From assembly GCF_000708755.2 (NCBI RefSeq), contig NZ_JGVU02000002.1, positions 310,001 through 374,000 of the forward strand: 64,000 nucleotides of DNA. Reading direction: 5' to 3'. Numbering within the stretch: the first letter of the stretch is position 1; every line of letters starts with the position of its first letter. Origin of the DNA: Metabacillus indicus LMG 22858. Its GTDB lineage: Bacteria; Bacillota; Bacilli; Bacillales; Bacillaceae. The notes below the pieces were generated by a model. That model did no database searches and was not told where the DNA came from. It saw only the letters and a list, made by a program, of their open reading frames with translations. This document shows positions 49,401-59,588 of this stretch, in pieces. A program made the position numbers and the translations under genes.

Positions 49401-49494
49401 TGACGAGCCTGAAACAGGAGAAAATTACCGGTGACGTACCAGCGTTTTTTTCTTGCAATTTGGCTCAGAACCTTGAACGGTCTATGATTTTAAT

Positions 49495-49523
49495 TTGCAA
49501 TAAATGGCCGGTTATGTTATATT
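49495..49523 (+). promoter_or_regulatory. Candidate SigA promoter of the rimP-nusA-infB operon
   Basis: TTGCAA (49495-49500), 17 bases, TATATT (49518-49523), with TGT just before the -10 (extended -10). It is among the best promoter matches in the window. Transcription from it would pass through the leader stem-loops and the terminator at 49639. Confidence 0.75.
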
Positions 49524-49638
49524 CTTTATGGAAATGCTAACGATAGTTAGAGGCAGAGAGTGGGGAAACCCACTCTTTCGTATTGAGTAGAGATATTTTG
49601 TGTCTCTTCATTCGGATCGCGTGTTTAGTACATACATT

Positions 49639-49665
49639 CCCTGCTCAATATGAAGCAGGGTTTTT
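49639..49665 (+). terminator. Intrinsic terminator (attenuator) in the rimP leader
   Basis: CCCTGCT / AGCAGGG with an 8-base loop and TTTTT. It lies between the promoter and the rimP ribosome site, so it must be read through for the operon to be expressed. GGGTTT in its 3' arm could pair with AAACCC (49566-49571) in the upstream GAAA hairpin, which would be an antiterminator. That pairing is inference. Confidence 0.8.
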
Positions 49666-49712
49666 CAGCAGCTAAAAGCTATATTTGCTTCTATTTCACA
49701 AGGAGGAACGGG

Positions 49713-50186
49713 ATGAGCAAAAAAGTTACTGAAATCGTTGCCGAACTAGTGACGCCGATTTTAGATGAATTAACATTGGAATTAGTGGATATTGAATTTG
49801 TTAAAGAAGGAAAAGAATGGTTTCTTCGCGTATTCATAGACTCAAGCGATGGAATTGATATTGAGCATTGTGCGATTGTCAGCGAAAAGCTCAGCGAAAA
49901 GCTGGATGAAACAGATCCGATCGAACAAAATTATTTCCTCGAAGTTTCATCTCCCGGTGCTGAACGCCCGCTAAAAAAAGAAGCTGACTTCGAAAAATCG
50001 ATTGGGAAAAATGTGTACATCAAAACATATGAACCTTTCGAAGGCTCAAAAGTTTTTGAAGGCGAGCTGACTGGATTTGACGGAGAACACGTCGTTGTAA
50101 CAGTCACAATTAAGACCCGGAAAAAACAAATTCAGATTCCATACGAAAAGGTTGCCAGCGCAAGACTCGCTGTCACCTTCAATTAA
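49713..50186 (+). CDS. rimP: Ribosome maturation factor RimP
   Basis: 157 residues from the ATG at 49713 (AAGGAGG). The frame opens 21 codons earlier, within the terminator loop. It has an N-terminal alpha/beta domain ([29 protein letters not shown]) and a C-terminal Sm-like domain ([25 protein letters not shown]). [14 protein letters not shown] is the family signature. It helps to mature the 30S subunit. It is the first gene of the nusA operon, as in most bacteria. Confidence 0.96.
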   Translation: MSKKVTEIVAELVTPILDELTLELVDIEFVKEGKEWFLRVFIDSSDGIDIEHCAIVSEKLSEKLDETDPIEQNYFLEVSSPGAERPLKKEADFEKSIGKNVYIKTYEPFEGSKVFEGELTGFDGEHVVVTVTIKTRKKQIQIPYEKVASARLAVTFN

Positions 50187-50255
50187 CTTGTTTTTATGAA
50201 ATGAAAAGCAGGATGCAAGTATTTCTGCTATATGGATAAGGGGGAAACCGTTAAA

Positions 50256-51389
50256 ATGAGTAATGAATTACTGGATGCCTTAACCATCCTTGAAAAAGAA
50301 AAGGGCATCAGCAAAGAAGTGATCATTGAAGCAATTGAAGCTGCTTTGATCTCTGCTTATAAACGAAATTTCAATCAGGCGCAGAATGTGCGCGTGGATC
50401 TTAACCGCGACACAGGAACAATGAGAGTCTTTGCAAGAAAAGATGTCGTGGATGAAGTGTATGATCCAAGACTTGAAGTTTCTGTTGAAGAAGCCCAAAG
50501 CGTCAATCCGAGCTTTCAGGTAAATGATGTGATGGAAATGGAAGTAACACCGAAGGATTTCGGCCGCATAGCAGCCCAAACAGCGAAGCAGGTCGTCACT
50601 CAGCGCGTGCGCGAAGCAGAACGCGGAGTCATTTACTCTGAATTCGTTGACCGCGAAGAAGATATTATGACAGGAATCGTGCAGCGCATCGATTCTAAGT
50701 TCATCTACGTCAGCCTGGGCAAAATCGAAGCGCTCCTTCCTGTCAGCGAACAGATGCCGAACGAAAAATACAAGCCTCATGACCGCATTAAAGTTTTTAT
50801 CACGAAAGTGGAAAAAACAACGAAGGGTCCCCAAATTTTCGTTTCGCGCACACATCCGGGCCTGCTGAAGCGCTTATTTGAAATTGAAGTTCCGGAGATC
50901 TATGACGGAACCGTTGAAATTAAATCTGTAGCCCGTGAAGCAGGCGACCGTTCGAAAATCTCTGTTTACTCCGAGAATTCCGAAGTTGATCCAGTCGGCT
51001 CATGTGTCGGACCTAAAGGCCAGCGTGTTCAGGCGATTGTAAACGAGCTGAAGGGTGAAAAAATCGACATCGTCAACTGGTCGAATGATCCGGTCGAATT
51101 TGTTGCCAATGCCCTAAGCCCTTCCAAAGTTCTTGACGTCAATGTAAACGAGGAAGAAAAGGCGACAACAGTTGTTGTGCCTGATTATCAGCTTTCCCTT
51201 GCAATTGGCAAAAGAGGCCAGAATGCCCGTCTTGCAGCCAAACTGACAAACTGGAAAATTGATATTAAGAGTGAATCAGATGCTGTTCAAATGGGTATCT
51301 ACCCTCGTGCCGGAGCAAATGTTCCGCTTGAAGACAGCGAAGATGACGAGCCGCTTTTTTCCTTCAGTGATGACGAACTAGACAAGTAA
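50256..51389 (+). CDS. nusA: Transcription elongation factor NusA
   Basis: 377 residues from the ATG at 50256 (AAGGGGG upstream), near the 371 of B. subtilis. The N-terminal polymerase-binding domain (about 1-125) is followed by S1 (GIVQRIDSKFIYVSLGKIEALLPVSEQ), KH1 (DPVGSCVGPKGQRVQAIVNELKGEKIDIV) and KH2 (LAIGKRGQNARLAAKLTNWKIDI). It stimulates pausing and intrinsic termination. Because its own operon starts with an attenuator, NusA feedback is possible, though this is inferred. Confidence 0.97.
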   Translation: MSNELLDALTILEKEKGISKEVIIEAIEAALISAYKRNFNQAQNVRVDLNRDTGTMRVFARKDVVDEVYDPRLEVSVEEAQSVNPSFQVNDVMEMEVTPKDFGRIAAQTAKQVVTQRVREAERGVIYSEFVDREEDIMTGIVQRIDSKFIYVSLGKIEALLPVSEQMPNEKYKPHDRIKVFITKVEKTTKGPQIFVSRTHPGLLKRLFEIEVPEIYDGTVEIKSVAREAGDRSKISVYSENSEVDPVGSCVGPKGQRVQAIVNELKGEKIDIVNWSNDPVEFVANALSPSKVLDVNVNEEEKATTVVVPDYQLSLAIGKRGQNARLAAKLTNWKIDIKSESDAVQMGIYPRAGANVPLEDSEDDEPLFSFSDDELDK

Positions 51390-51402
51390 GAGGTGAGGCA
51401 AT

Positions 51403-51678
51403 GTGAACAATCAAAGAAAAGTTCCGCTCCGCAAATGCGTGGCAACTGGAGAAATGAAACCTAAAAAAGAACTTGTTCGTATTGTCCGTTCAAAAGAAGG
51501 CGAAGTCTCCGTCGATCCCACCGGGAAGAAAAACGGGCGGGGAGCATACCTCTCTCTTGATAAAGACGCTATTTTGCAGGCGAAGAAGAAAAATGTCCTC
51601 GCAAACCACCTGCAAGTGAAAATTGAAGACAGCATCTATGAAGAATTGCTTCAGCTGGCTGAAAAGGAGAACCATTAA
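51403..51678 (+). CDS. rnpM: RNase P modulator RnpM (YlxR)
   Basis: 91 residues from the GTG at 51403 (AGAGGTGAGG upstream). [49 protein letters not shown] is the full YlxR/DUF448 signature (about residues 4-52), with the GRGAY RNA-binding motif. Recent work on B. subtilis links it to inhibition of RNase P. It overlaps ylxQ by one base (TAATG). Confidence 0.93.
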   Translation: MNNQRKVPLRKCVATGEMKPKKELVRIVRSKEGEVSVDPTGKKNGRGAYLSLDKDAILQAKKKNVLANHLQVKIEDSIYEELLQLAEKENH

Positions 51679-51980
51679 TGTCAAAACAGCAATGGATGTC
51701 CTTACTGGGCCTTGCAAATCGGGCAAGAAAAATTGTTTCGGGGGAAGAGCTTGTCATTAAAGAAGTGCGGCAGTCCCGCGCGAAACTCGTTCTTCTCTCT
51801 CTGGATGCATCAGATAATACGGCCAAAAAGGTACATGACAAATGCAGCTATTATCGTATTCCTGTTGTTTCGGTCCCGGACCGGCATATGCTTGGCCAGG
51901 CGATTGGCAAAGATGCCCGGGTCGTTGTGGCAATCGTCGATTCAGGCTTTGCCTCTAAAATGAAAACCTTGCTCGATTAA
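51678..51980 (+). CDS. rplGA: L7Ae-family ribosomal protein-like YlxQ
   Basis: 100 residues. The L7Ae/L30e fold is visible in [43 protein letters not shown] and [25 protein letters not shown]. Bacillus proteins of this family bind kink-turn RNA. It lies between rnpM and infB, its fixed place in Firmicutes. The role in the ribosome is not settled. Confidence 0.9.
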   Translation: MSKQQWMSLLGLANRARKIVSGEELVIKEVRQSRAKLVLLSLDASDNTAKKVHDKCSYYRIPVVSVPDRHMLGQAIGKDARVVVAIVDSGFASKMKTLLD

Positions 51981-51998
51981 TTTCCTGGGGGTGACCAT

Positions 51999-54152
51999 GT
52001 GACGAAAATGAGAGTATACGAATATGCAAAAAAACAGAACATCTCTAGCAAGGATGTCATAACAGCCCTGCAGAGCATGAATGTAGAAGTCAGCAACCAC
52101 ATGTCAACGATTGACGATCATGTTATTGTTAAACTGGACGGAAAATACAAGGCAGATAAAAAAGAACCATCTAAATCAATTTCTGTCAAACAAAGGGAAG
52201 ATCACAAAACGCCTATGCAAAAACAAGAGAATACTAACAACAAACCAGCTAATACAAATAAACCAGCAAACAAAGGCGGCAACAAGCCTTTCAATAAAGG
52301 AAAAACGAACAATCAAGCAAAAAAACCCGGCGGCAACAAGCGCGGAGGCAATCAGCGCAGACCTCAGGGAGCAGCTCCGGTTCAGCCTAAAAAAGAACTG
52401 CCGAGCAAAATTACGTTTACAGGCAGCCTTACAGTAGGCGAACTTGCTTCAAAGCTTTATAAGGAGCCTTCAGAAATCATTAAAAAGCTCTTTATGCTTG
52501 GAGTAATGGCCACAATCAACCAGGATCTTGACAAAGATTCAATTGAGCTGATTGCGGGTGAATACGGTGTAGAAGTCGAAGAAATCATCGTTTTTGACGT
52601 AACAGAATTTGAAGGCTATGAAACGGAAGATCAGGAAGAACAGCTTCAAATCCGTCCTCCTGTTGTAACAATCATGGGTCACGTTGACCACGGTAAAACA
52701 ACGCTTCTTGACTCGATCCGCAACACAAAGGTAACAGCAGGCGAGGCTGGCGGAATCACGCAGCATATCGGTGCATACCAGGTTGTTGTCAACGATAAGA
52801 AGATTACCTTCCTTGATACACCGGGACATGCGGCGTTTACAACGATGCGTGCACGCGGAGCTCAAGTAACGGACATCACTATTCTTGTTGTTGCAGCTGA
52901 TGACGGTGTTATGCCTCAGACAGTTGAAGCAATCAGCCATGCAAAAGCAGCTGAAGTGCCGATCATCGTAGCAGTAAATAAAATGGATAAAGAAGCAGCA
53001 AATCCTGACCGCGTGATGCAGGAGCTGACTGAATACGGTCTGGTTTCTGAAGCATGGGGCGGAGATACGATTTTTGTTCCGCTTTCAGCACTGTCCGGTG
53101 ACGGTATCGAAGAACTGCTTGAGATGATTCTTCTTGTAAGTGAAGTAGAAGAATGGAAAGCAAATCCAAACCGTTCTGCAACGGGTACAGTTATTGAAGC
53201 GCAGCTTGATAAAGGCCGCGGTTCTGTTGCCACTCTGCTTGTACAGAACGGCACACTCCGCGTTGGGGACTCCATTGTAGTCGGCAACACATACGGACGC
53301 GTCCGTGCGATGGTCAATGATCTTGGAAGACGCGTGAAGGAAGTCGGACCATCGACTCCTGTTGAAATTACCGGCTTGAACGATGTGCCTCAGGCTGGCG
53401 ACCAGTTCATGGTATTTGCAGATGAGAAAAAAGCGCGCCAGGTCGGTGAAGCCCGTGCCAGCAAACAAATTGACGAGCAGCGCAGAGAAGGCGCAAAACT
53501 AAGCCTTGACGACTTGTTTGAGCAAATCAAGCAGGGAGATATTAAAGATATCAACCTGATCGTTAAAGCTGACGTACAAGGTTCTGCCGAAGCACTTGCA
53601 GCATCTCTTAATAAAATTGATGTTGAAGGCGTAAAAGTGAAAATCATCATGACCGGAGTAGGTGCGATCACAGAATCCGATGTGATCCTTGCATCGGCAT
53701 CAAATGCCATCATCATCGGATTTAATGTCCGCCCTGATGGAAATGCTAAGAGAACGGCCGATGCCGAAAATGTTGACATTCGCCTTCACCGCATTATTTA
53801 TAAAGTCATCGAAGAAATTGAAGCTGCCATGAAAGGTATGCTTGATCCGGAATTCGAAGAAAAAGTAATCGGCCAGGTTGAAGTCCGCCAGACGATTAAA
53901 GTTTCTAAAATCGGCACCATCGCCGGTTCATATGTAACGGACGGCAAAATCACACGTGACAGCAGCATCCGCGTAATCCGCGATGGCATCGTCGTATTTG
54001 AAGGCGAAGTGGATGCCCTGAAACGCTTCAAAGATGATGTGAAAGAAGTAGCACAGAACTACGAGTGCGGTATTACCATTAAAAACTTCAATGACATTAA
54101 AGAAGGAGACGTCATTGAAGCTTACGTAATGGAAGAGATTGAACGCAAGTGA
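51999..54152 (+). CDS. infB: Translation initiation factor IF-2
   Basis: 717 residues from the GTG at 51999, giving [12 protein letters not shown] like other Bacillus IF-2. The N-terminal winged domain is followed by a low-complexity Asn/Lys/Gly-rich linker (about 75-125). A second IF2-N domain covers about 137-190. The G domain has GHVDHGKTT (227-235), DTPGHAAF and NKMD. Domains II-IV follow to the C-terminal fMet-tRNA-binding barrel. The stop overlaps ylxP. Confidence 0.98.
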   Translation: MTKMRVYEYAKKQNISSKDVITALQSMNVEVSNHMSTIDDHVIVKLDGKYKADKKEPSKSISVKQREDHKTPMQKQENTNNKPANTNKPANKGGNKPFNKGKTNNQAKKPGGNKRGGNQRRPQGAAPVQPKKELPSKITFTGSLTVGELASKLYKEPSEIIKKLFMLGVMATINQDLDKDSIELIAGEYGVEVEEIIVFDVTEFEGYETEDQEEQLQIRPPVVTIMGHVDHGKTTLLDSIRNTKVTAGEAGGITQHIGAYQVVVNDKKITFLDTPGHAAFTTMRARGAQVTDITILVVAADDGVMPQTVEAISHAKAAEVPIIVAVNKMDKEAANPDRVMQELTEYGLVSEAWGGDTIFVPLSALSGDGIEELLEMILLVSEVEEWKANPNRSATGTVIEAQLDKGRGSVATLLVQNGTLRVGDSIVVGNTYGRVRAMVNDLGRRVKEVGPSTPVEITGLNDVPQAGDQFMVFADEKKARQVGEARASKQIDEQRREGAKLSLDDLFEQIKQGDIKDINLIVKADVQGSAEALAASLNKIDVEGVKVKIIMTGVGAITESDVILASASNAIIIGFNVRPDGNAKRTADAENVDIRLHRIIYKVIEEIEAAMKGMLDPEFEEKVIGQVEVRQTIKVSKIGTIAGSYVTDGKITRDSSIRVIRDGIVVFEGEVDALKRFKDDVKEVAQNYECGITIKNFNDIKEGDVIEAYVMEEIERK

Positions 54153-54427
54153 TTGGATATGCGGAGTGCGAATGCATCATTTATGACGCACGATCGCTGA
54201 AAGACAAACGGGCCGTTTTACAGCGTGTTTTAATGAGGCTGAAGCAGAGACTGAATGTCTCTGTTTCAGAAATTGATTTTCAGGATACATGGCAGAGGAC
54301 AAAGATTGGCATAGCTGCCGTGACATCAAGTAAAGTTCAGACGGAAAAAGAAATTCAGAAGGCTCTTGCCATGATTGATTCGTTTCCGGAAATTGAGCGC
54401 ACTGTAACCTCGTTTGATTGGTTTTAA
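54149..54427 (+). CDS. ylxP: YlxP, DUF503 family protein
   Basis: 92 residues from the GTG at 54149, overlapping the infB stop by 4 bases. [56 protein letters not shown] covers the whole DUF503 ferredoxin-like fold. It is always found between infB and rbfA in Bacilli. The biochemical function is unknown; a link to ribosome assembly is suggested only by context. Confidence 0.9.
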   Translation: MIGYAECECIIYDARSLKDKRAVLQRVLMRLKQRLNVSVSEIDFQDTWQRTKIGIAAVTSSKVQTEKEIQKALAMIDSFPEIERTVTSFDWF

Positions 54428-54446
54428 CGGTGAGGTGAAAGAAAGC

Positions 54447-54803
54447 ATGAGTTTAAGAGCAAACAGAGTCGGCGAGCAAATGAAAAAAGAGCTTGGTGAG
54501 ATCATCAGCCGCAAAATCAAGGACCCGCGCATCGGTTTCGTCACTGTAACAGATGTAAGAGTTTCGGGAGACCTTCAAATTGCAAAAGTCTATATTTCAG
54601 TTCTTGGGGACGCGGAAAAGAGAGAAAACACTCTTAAAGGCCTCGCAAAAGCCAAAGGATTTATCCGTTCTGAAATCGGACAGCGCATCAGGCTCAGAAA
54701 GACACCTGAGATTCTTTTTGAATTTGATGAATCGGTTGACTACGGCAACCGGATCGAAACGCTGATACACGAAATCAACCAGGAAAACAAGCAGGAAGAC
54801 TAA
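54447..54803 (+). CDS. rbfA: Ribosome-binding factor A
   Basis: 118 residues from the ATG at 54447 (GAGGTGAAAG); the frame opens 11 codons earlier in ylxP. It is a single KH domain with [34 protein letters not shown] at the start and [22 protein letters not shown] at the end. It helps mature the 30S subunit and works with RimP and IF-2. A terminator hairpin follows. Confidence 0.96.
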   Translation: MSLRANRVGEQMKKELGEIISRKIKDPRIGFVTVTDVRVSGDLQIAKVYISVLGDAEKRENTLKGLAKAKGFIRSEIGQRIRLRKTPEILFEFDESVDYGNRIETLIHEINQENKQED

Positions 54804-54806
54804 AAG

Positions 54807-54838
54807 AAAGGATAGACATCTGTCTATCCTTTTCGTTT
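54807..54838 (+). terminator. Intrinsic terminator after rbfA
   Basis: AAAGGATAGAC / GTCTATCCTTT with a 4-base loop and TTTCGTTT. The tail is interrupted, so read-through into truB is likely. Confidence 0.75.
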
Positions 54839-54869
54839 AGCCTGCAGACAGAAAGGCGGAACATGTTCC

Positions 54870-55781
54870 ATGGAAGGTGTTTTATTAATACATAAGCCTG
54901 CAGGAATGACATCCCACGACTGTGTCGCGAAAATGAGAAGAATTGCTAAAACGAAAAAGGTGGGTCACACCGGCACGCTTGACCCGGATGTAACGGGTGT
55001 TTTGCCTGTGTGTCTTGGCCGTGCAACAAAGATCGTCGAGTATTTAACGGCAGAGTCAAAAACCTATGAGGCAGAAGTGACCATCGGCATATCAACCGAA
55101 ACAGAGGATGCGTCCGGTGAAATAGTCGAGAAAAAAGCCGTCATTGAAACGATTACAGATGAAATGGCCCTTGATGCACTCAGCAGCCTGACGGGTGAGA
55201 TTGATCAAGTGCCGCCTATGTACTCTGCTGTCAAAATCGGAGGCAAAAAGCTGTATGAATACGCACGCGCAGGACAGACAATTGAGCGCCCTTCAAGAAA
55301 GATCACCGTTCATGAGATGACATTGCTGTCCAGTGTGCAGTCAGGCGGGGAAACAGCCTCTTTCCGCTTCAAAGTTTCATGCTCTAAAGGAACGTATGTG
55401 AGGACCCTTGCTGTCATGATCGGCGAACACCTCGGCTATCCGGCCCACATGTCCCATCTCGTGCGGACAGGCTCAGGCTCATTTACCATTGACCAGTGCC
55501 ATACCTTTGAAGAAATTGAAAAGGTGGCAGAAGAAAACCGTCTGCAGGAGCTTTTGATCCCGATTGGAACAGCTTTAAATCATTTGCCGAAACTTTCAAT
55601 AAATGATACATTAGCAAAGAAAGTGAAAAACGGCACACTGCTTGAGGTTCCGGCAGGTTTAAACCCCGGCGCGGAATCCATTGCTGTGTACGGAGAAGAC
55701 GGGACATGTCTTGCTATATACAGGCAGCATCCTGAAAAGCCTCACTTCCTAAAACCTTCCAAAGTCCTTGCAATTGACTGA
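54870..55781 (+). CDS. truB: tRNA pseudouridine(55) synthase TruB
   Basis: 303 residues. The catalytic aspartate is D38 in KVGHTGTLDPDVTGVL. The start GVLLIHKPAGMTSHDCV is diagnostic, and a C-terminal PUA domain with a short linker follows after residue 230. It makes pseudouridine 55 in the T-loop, next to the m5U54 made by TrmFO. GAAAGGCGGAA is a possible ribosome site. Confidence 0.97.
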   Translation: MEGVLLIHKPAGMTSHDCVAKMRRIAKTKKVGHTGTLDPDVTGVLPVCLGRATKIVEYLTAESKTYEAEVTIGISTETEDASGEIVEKKAVIETITDEMALDALSSLTGEIDQVPPMYSAVKIGGKKLYEYARAGQTIERPSRKITVHEMTLLSSVQSGGETASFRFKVSCSKGTYVRTLAVMIGEHLGYPAHMSHLVRTGSGSFTIDQCHTFEEIEKVAEENRLQELLIPIGTALNHLPKLSINDTLAKKVKNGTLLEVPAGLNPGAESIAVYGEDGTCLAIYRQHPEKPHFLKPSKVLAID

Positions 55782-55817
55782 TGTGAAGAATGCTGATACA
55801 GAAAAGGTGAACCAGGC

Positions 55818-56768
55818 GTGAAGACGATTAAACTGACACATCCGCACTCTTTAAACAGTACTGAACTTCCTCCGCTTGCGATGGCCCTTGGCTATTTCGA
55901 CGGGGTGCACCGCGGGCATCAGGAAGTCATCACCGCTGCCAGAAAACTGGCTGAAGAAAAAGGATTGAAAAGTGCGGTCATGACGTTTGATCCCCATCCT
56001 TCGGTGGTGCTTAGAAAAAATACGCAGCATGTAGAAGCCATTACGGCAGTTTCGGACAAAATCGAACTGATCGAGGATCTGCAGATCGACTATCTTTTTA
56101 TCGTGAATTTTTCAGAAGCTTTTGCCGCTCTATTGCCGCAGGAGTTTATTGACCAGTATATTATCAATCTGAATGTGAAACATGTGGTAGCGGGCTTTGA
56201 TTACTCCTACGGGAGACTCGGAAAAGGCACAATGGAAACAATGCCGTTCCACTCGCGCAGCGCTTTTGACCAGACAGTGATCAGCAAGCAGACAGACCGC
56301 GACCGCAAAATCAGTTCCACCCTCATCAGGGAAGTTCTGAGAAACGGAGACGTTGAATATGCCTGCACGCTTCTGAATAGGCCGCACAGGGTAAAAGGAA
56401 CGGTTATTCACGGGGATAAGCGCGGAAGAACAATCGGCTTCCCGACAGCCAATATCGAGCTTGACAATGCCTATATCATTCCCCCGACAGGCGTGTACGC
56501 TGTTCAATTCGAACTCGACGGGGAACGCTATAACGGAGTCTGCAACATTGGCTACAAGCCAACATTTTATGATGATAAAAAACTCAAGCCCAGCATAGAA
56601 GTTCATATTTTCGAGTTTAATAAATCGATATATGGGAAGAATGTAGCTATATTCTGGTATAAACGGATCAGGAGCGAGCAGAAATTCGGTTCTATTGACG
56701 AGCTGATCACGCAGATCGGAAAAGATAAAGCTTCCGCTGAGCAATTTTTTCAGAAACTGCAAGATTAA
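55818..56768 (+). CDS. ribF: Bifunctional riboflavin kinase / FAD synthetase
   Basis: 316 residues from the GTG at 55818 (AAAGGTGA upstream). The N-terminal nucleotidyltransferase domain has GYFDGVHRGHQEVI and FDPHPSVVL; ISSTLIREVLRNGDV follows. The riboflavin kinase domain starts GTVIHGDKRGRTIGFPTANIE. The name ribC is used in B. subtilis. It makes FMN and FAD, FAD being the cofactor of TrmFO. Confidence 0.96.
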   Translation: MKTIKLTHPHSLNSTELPPLAMALGYFDGVHRGHQEVITAARKLAEEKGLKSAVMTFDPHPSVVLRKNTQHVEAITAVSDKIELIEDLQIDYLFIVNFSEAFAALLPQEFIDQYIINLNVKHVVAGFDYSYGRLGKGTMETMPFHSRSAFDQTVISKQTDRDRKISSTLIREVLRNGDVEYACTLLNRPHRVKGTVIHGDKRGRTIGFPTANIELDNAYIIPPTGVYAVQFELDGERYNGVCNIGYKPTFYDDKKLKPSIEVHIFEFNKSIYGKNVAIFWYKRIRSEQKFGSIDELITQIGKDKASAEQFFQKLQD

Positions 56769-56771
56769 TGC

Positions 56772-56800
56772 TTGCCTTCTGGCCCGAATAATAGTATTCT
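56772..56800 (+). promoter_or_regulatory. Candidate SigA promoter of rpsO
   Basis: TTGCCT (56772-56777), 17 bases, TATTCT (56795-56800). It lies right after ribF. Downstream, GCAAAACG / CGTTTGC (about 56831-56853) can form a leader stem, perhaps for S15 feedback. Matches are 4 of 6 at each element. Confidence 0.45.
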
Positions 56801-56892
56801 AATACTTGTAACTTTTATAACCATTGCTTGGCAAAACGATTCACCAACGTTTGCTCGGTAATTGGGGTTTTTAAATGAAGGAGGTGAATAGG

Positions 56893-57162
56893 ATGGCAAT
56901 CACTCAAGAACGTAAGAATGAAATTATCGCTGAGTACAGAACGCATGATACGGACACTGGTTCTCCAGAGGTTCAAATCGCTATCCTAACTGAGGATATT
57001 AACAATCTTAACGGACATTTGCGTGTTCACAAGAAAGACCACCACTCACGTCGCGGTCTTTTGAAAATGGTAGGTAAACGCCGTAATCTTTTGACGTACC
57101 TGCGCAATAATGACGTAACTCGTTATCGTGACCTGATCAACAAGCTTGGTCTACGCCGATAA
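56893..57162 (+). CDS. rpsO: 30S ribosomal protein S15
   Basis: 89 residues from the ATG at 56893 (AAGGAGGTGA). [54 protein letters not shown] is the S15 helix bundle. It is a primary 16S rRNA binder. The window shows its own possible promoter, a leader stem and a terminator, so it may be expressed independently as well as from upstream. Confidence 0.98.
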   Translation: MAITQERKNEIIAEYRTHDTDTGSPEVQIAILTEDINNLNGHLRVHKKDHHSRRGLLKMVGKRRNLLTYLRNNDVTRYRDLINKLGLRR

Positions 57163-57170
57163 TCTTTTGA

Positions 57171-57197
57171 AAAAGCGGGAGAAATTCCCGCTTTTTT
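57171..57197 (+). terminator. Intrinsic terminator after rpsO
   Basis: AAAAGCGGG / CCCGCTTTT with a 7-base loop and TTTTTT; nearly ideal. Confidence 0.92.
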
Positions 57198-57257
57198 AGT
57201 GTACGAAAATAAAAATACCAGGATTTGCACGTGACCTATTTACATACCGGAATAACA

Positions 57258-57304
57258 TTGATATGTTGAATTTAAATCGTTCATAATAATACATACCAGT
57301 ATGT
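57258..57304 (+). promoter_or_regulatory. Candidate SigA promoter of pnp with a start-site palindrome
   Basis: TTGATA (57258-57263), 18 bases, CATAAT (57282-57287). ACATACCAGTATGT at 57291-57304 is a near-perfect palindrome spanning the expected start of transcription. It could be an operator or a 5'-end hairpin protecting the mRNA; this is inferred. Confidence 0.45.
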
Positions 57305-57336
57305 TGTGACATATGATGAGAGGAGTTCATTTTTAT

Positions 57337-59454
57337 ATGGGACAAGATAAACAAGTGTTCTCCATTGACTGGGCAGGCAGAGAACTGACTGTTGAAGTCG
57401 GCCAGCTTGCAAAGCAGGCAAATGGAGCGGCCATGATCCGCTACGGAGATACTGCCGTACTGAGCACGGCAACTGCATCAAAAGAACCTAAGACTGTCGA
57501 CTTTTTCCCGCTGACTGTCAACTACGAGGAGCGTCTTTACGCTGTCGGTAAAATTCCGGGGGGCTTTATTAAAAGAGAAGGACGTCCGAGCGAGAAAGCA
57601 ATTCTTGCAAGCCGCCTGATTGACCGTCCCCTTCGTCCTCTGTTTGCAGAAGGATTCCGCAATGAAGTTCAGGTTGTCAGCATCGTCATGAGTGTGGACC
57701 AGGACTGCTCATCTGAAATGGCAGCCATGTTCGGATCTTCTCTGGCACTGACGGTTTCAGACATTCCGTTTGAAGGCCCGATTGCCGGCGTCGTTGTCGG
57801 CCGTGTAGACAGCCAGTTTGTGATCAATCCAACGGTTGAACAAATGGATAAAAGCGATATCCACCTTGTTGTTGCCGGAACGAAGGATGCAATCAACATG
57901 GTTGAAGCAGGTGCGGATGAAGTGCCTGAAGAAATCATGCTTGAAGCGATCATGTTCGGCCATAATGAGATTAAGCGCCTCATTGCTTTCCAGGAAGAAA
58001 TCGCTGCAGCTGTAGGAAAAGAAAAATCGGAAGTAAAGCTTTACACACTAGATGCAGAGCTTGAAAAAGGCATTCGTGAAATGGCTGAGAAAGATCTGCT
58101 TTCAGCTATTCAGGTGCAGGAGAAGCATGCCCGCGAAGAAGCAATCAATGAAGTCAAAAAAACAGTGGTTGCACACTTCGAAGCGCAGGAAGCTGAAGCT
58201 GACACTTTAAAACAGGTAAAAGAAATTCTTTCTAAATTAGTGAAGCAGGAAGTCCGCCGCCTGATCACAGAAGACAAAGTGCGCCCGGATGGCCGTAAGG
58301 TTGATGAAATCCGTCCTCTTTCTTCTGAAGTCGGCATGCTATCCCGGACACACGGTTCCGGCCTGTTTACACGCGGACAGACGCAGGCTCTCAGCATTTG
58401 TACTTTAGGTGCACTTGGAGACGTTCAAATTCTTGACGGTCTTGGCCTTGAAGAGACGAAGCGTTTTATGCACCATTACAACTTCCCTCTGTTCAGCGTA
58501 GGGGAAACCGGATTTATGCGCGGTCCCGGACGCAGGGAAATCGGACATGGAGCACTTGGCGAAAGAGCCCTTGAACCTGTTATTCCGTCAGAAAAGGACT
58601 TCCCTTATACAGTCCGTCTCGTATCAGAGGTTCTGGAATCAAACGGTTCTACTTCACAGGCAAGCATCTGTGCAAGCACGCTTGCCATGATGGATGCCGG
58701 TGTGCCTTTGAAAGCCCCTGTAGCAGGTATTGCGATGGGTCTTGTTAAATCAGGAGATCATTATTCGGTTCTGACTGATATTCAGGGCATGGAAGATCAC
58801 TTGGGCGACATGGACTTTAAAGTGGCCGGAACTGCAAAAGGGGTTACCGCTCTTCAAATGGATATTAAAATCGACGGACTTTCCCGCGAAATTCTTGAAG
58901 AAGCGCTTCTGCAGGCGAAAAAAGGACGCATGGAGATTCTTGAGTCAATGCTTGCAACAATAAAGGAGCCGCGTACAGAGCTTTCGCCATATGCACCAAA
59001 AATTCTGATGATGGCCATCAATCCTGATAAAATCCGTGATGTCATTGGACCAAGCGGAAAACAAATCAATAAAATCATCGAAGAAACTGGCGTGAAAATT
59101 GACATTGAACAAGACGGAACAGTCTTCATCTCTTCAACAAACGAAGAAATGAACCAAAAAGCGAAACAGATTATTGAAGACATTGTCCGCGAAGTAGTCG
59201 TAGGACAGCTGTACTTGGGTAAAGTAAAACGCGTTGAAAAATTTGGTGCGTTCGTTGAAATTTTCAATGGCAAAGACGGTTTAGTACACATTTCTGAACT
59301 TGCAGAAGAGCGCGTCGGAAAAGTTGAAGATGTTGTTAAAATCGGTGATGAGTTGCTTGTCAAAGTAACTGAAATTGATAAACAGGGTCGCGTCAACCTT
59401 TCAAGAAAAGCCGTTCTCCGCGAACAGAAAGAAAAAGAAAAGCAAAATTCTTAA
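57337..59454 (+). CDS. pnp: Polynucleotide phosphorylase
   Basis: 705 residues from the ATG at 57337, the B. subtilis length; the frame opens 8 codons earlier. Two RNase PH-like domains (about 1-220 and 315-545) surround a helical linker. KH is [25 protein letters not shown] (about 555-580), and the S1 domain is [33 protein letters not shown] near 620. It degrades RNA 3' to 5' with phosphate. A terminator follows closely. Confidence 0.98.
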   Translation: MGQDKQVFSIDWAGRELTVEVGQLAKQANGAAMIRYGDTAVLSTATASKEPKTVDFFPLTVNYEERLYAVGKIPGGFIKREGRPSEKAILASRLIDRPLRPLFAEGFRNEVQVVSIVMSVDQDCSSEMAAMFGSSLALTVSDIPFEGPIAGVVVGRVDSQFVINPTVEQMDKSDIHLVVAGTKDAINMVEAGADEVPEEIMLEAIMFGHNEIKRLIAFQEEIAAAVGKEKSEVKLYTLDAELEKGIREMAEKDLLSAIQVQEKHAREEAINEVKKTVVAHFEAQEAEADTLKQVKEILSKLVKQEVRRLITEDKVRPDGRKVDEIRPLSSEVGMLSRTHGSGLFTRGQTQALSICTLGALGDVQILDGLGLEETKRFMHHYNFPLFSVGETGFMRGPGRREIGHGALGERALEPVIPSEKDFPYTVRLVSEVLESNGSTSQASICASTLAMMDAGVPLKAPVAGIAMGLVKSGDHYSVLTDIQGMEDHLGDMDFKVAGTAKGVTALQMDIKIDGLSREILEEALLQAKKGRMEILESMLATIKEPRTELSPYAPKILMMAINPDKIRDVIGPSGKQINKIIEETGVKIDIEQDGTVFISSTNEEMNQKAKQIIEDIVREVVVGQLYLGKVKRVEKFGAFVEIFNGKDGLVHISELAEERVGKVEDVVKIGDELLVKVTEIDKQGRVNLSRKAVLREQKEKEKQNS

Positions 59455-59460
59455 CGTGTA

Positions 59461-59491
59461 GAAGCCAGAATATCCAGTCTGGCTTCTTTTT
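59461..59491 (+). terminator. Intrinsic terminator after pnp
   Basis: GAAGCCAGA / TCTGGCTTC with an 8-base loop and TTTTT. Confidence 0.9.
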
Positions 59492-59588
59492 GCTTTTTGG
59501 CTTCAATGAACGAAAAAGGCGATTCCGCTTTTCTGGTCTACCTCGTCCCCTCCATACATACTTTCTAGTAAAAAGGGGGAAGACATAC

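Larger units (their letters stand above)
49401..49712 (+). other. Gene-free leader region between polC and rimP (312 bases)
   Basis: There is no credible gene here. It holds the rimP promoter (49495-49523), three small stem-loops (CTAAC-GATA-GTTAG at about 49536-49549, AGAGTGGG-GAAA-CCCACTCT at 49557-49576, AGAGA/TCTCT at about 49590-49608), an intrinsic terminator (49639-49665) and the rimP ribosome site. A TTTTTTT run at 49445-49452 lies near the polC end without a clear stem. Confidence 0.7.

Noticed and set aside
49534-49590. Short leader peptide starting ATGCTAACG in the rimP leader
   Set aside because: It is 18 codons without an SD, almost at the 5' end of the predicted transcript. I see no run of regulatory codons, so a leader-peptide attenuator is not supported.
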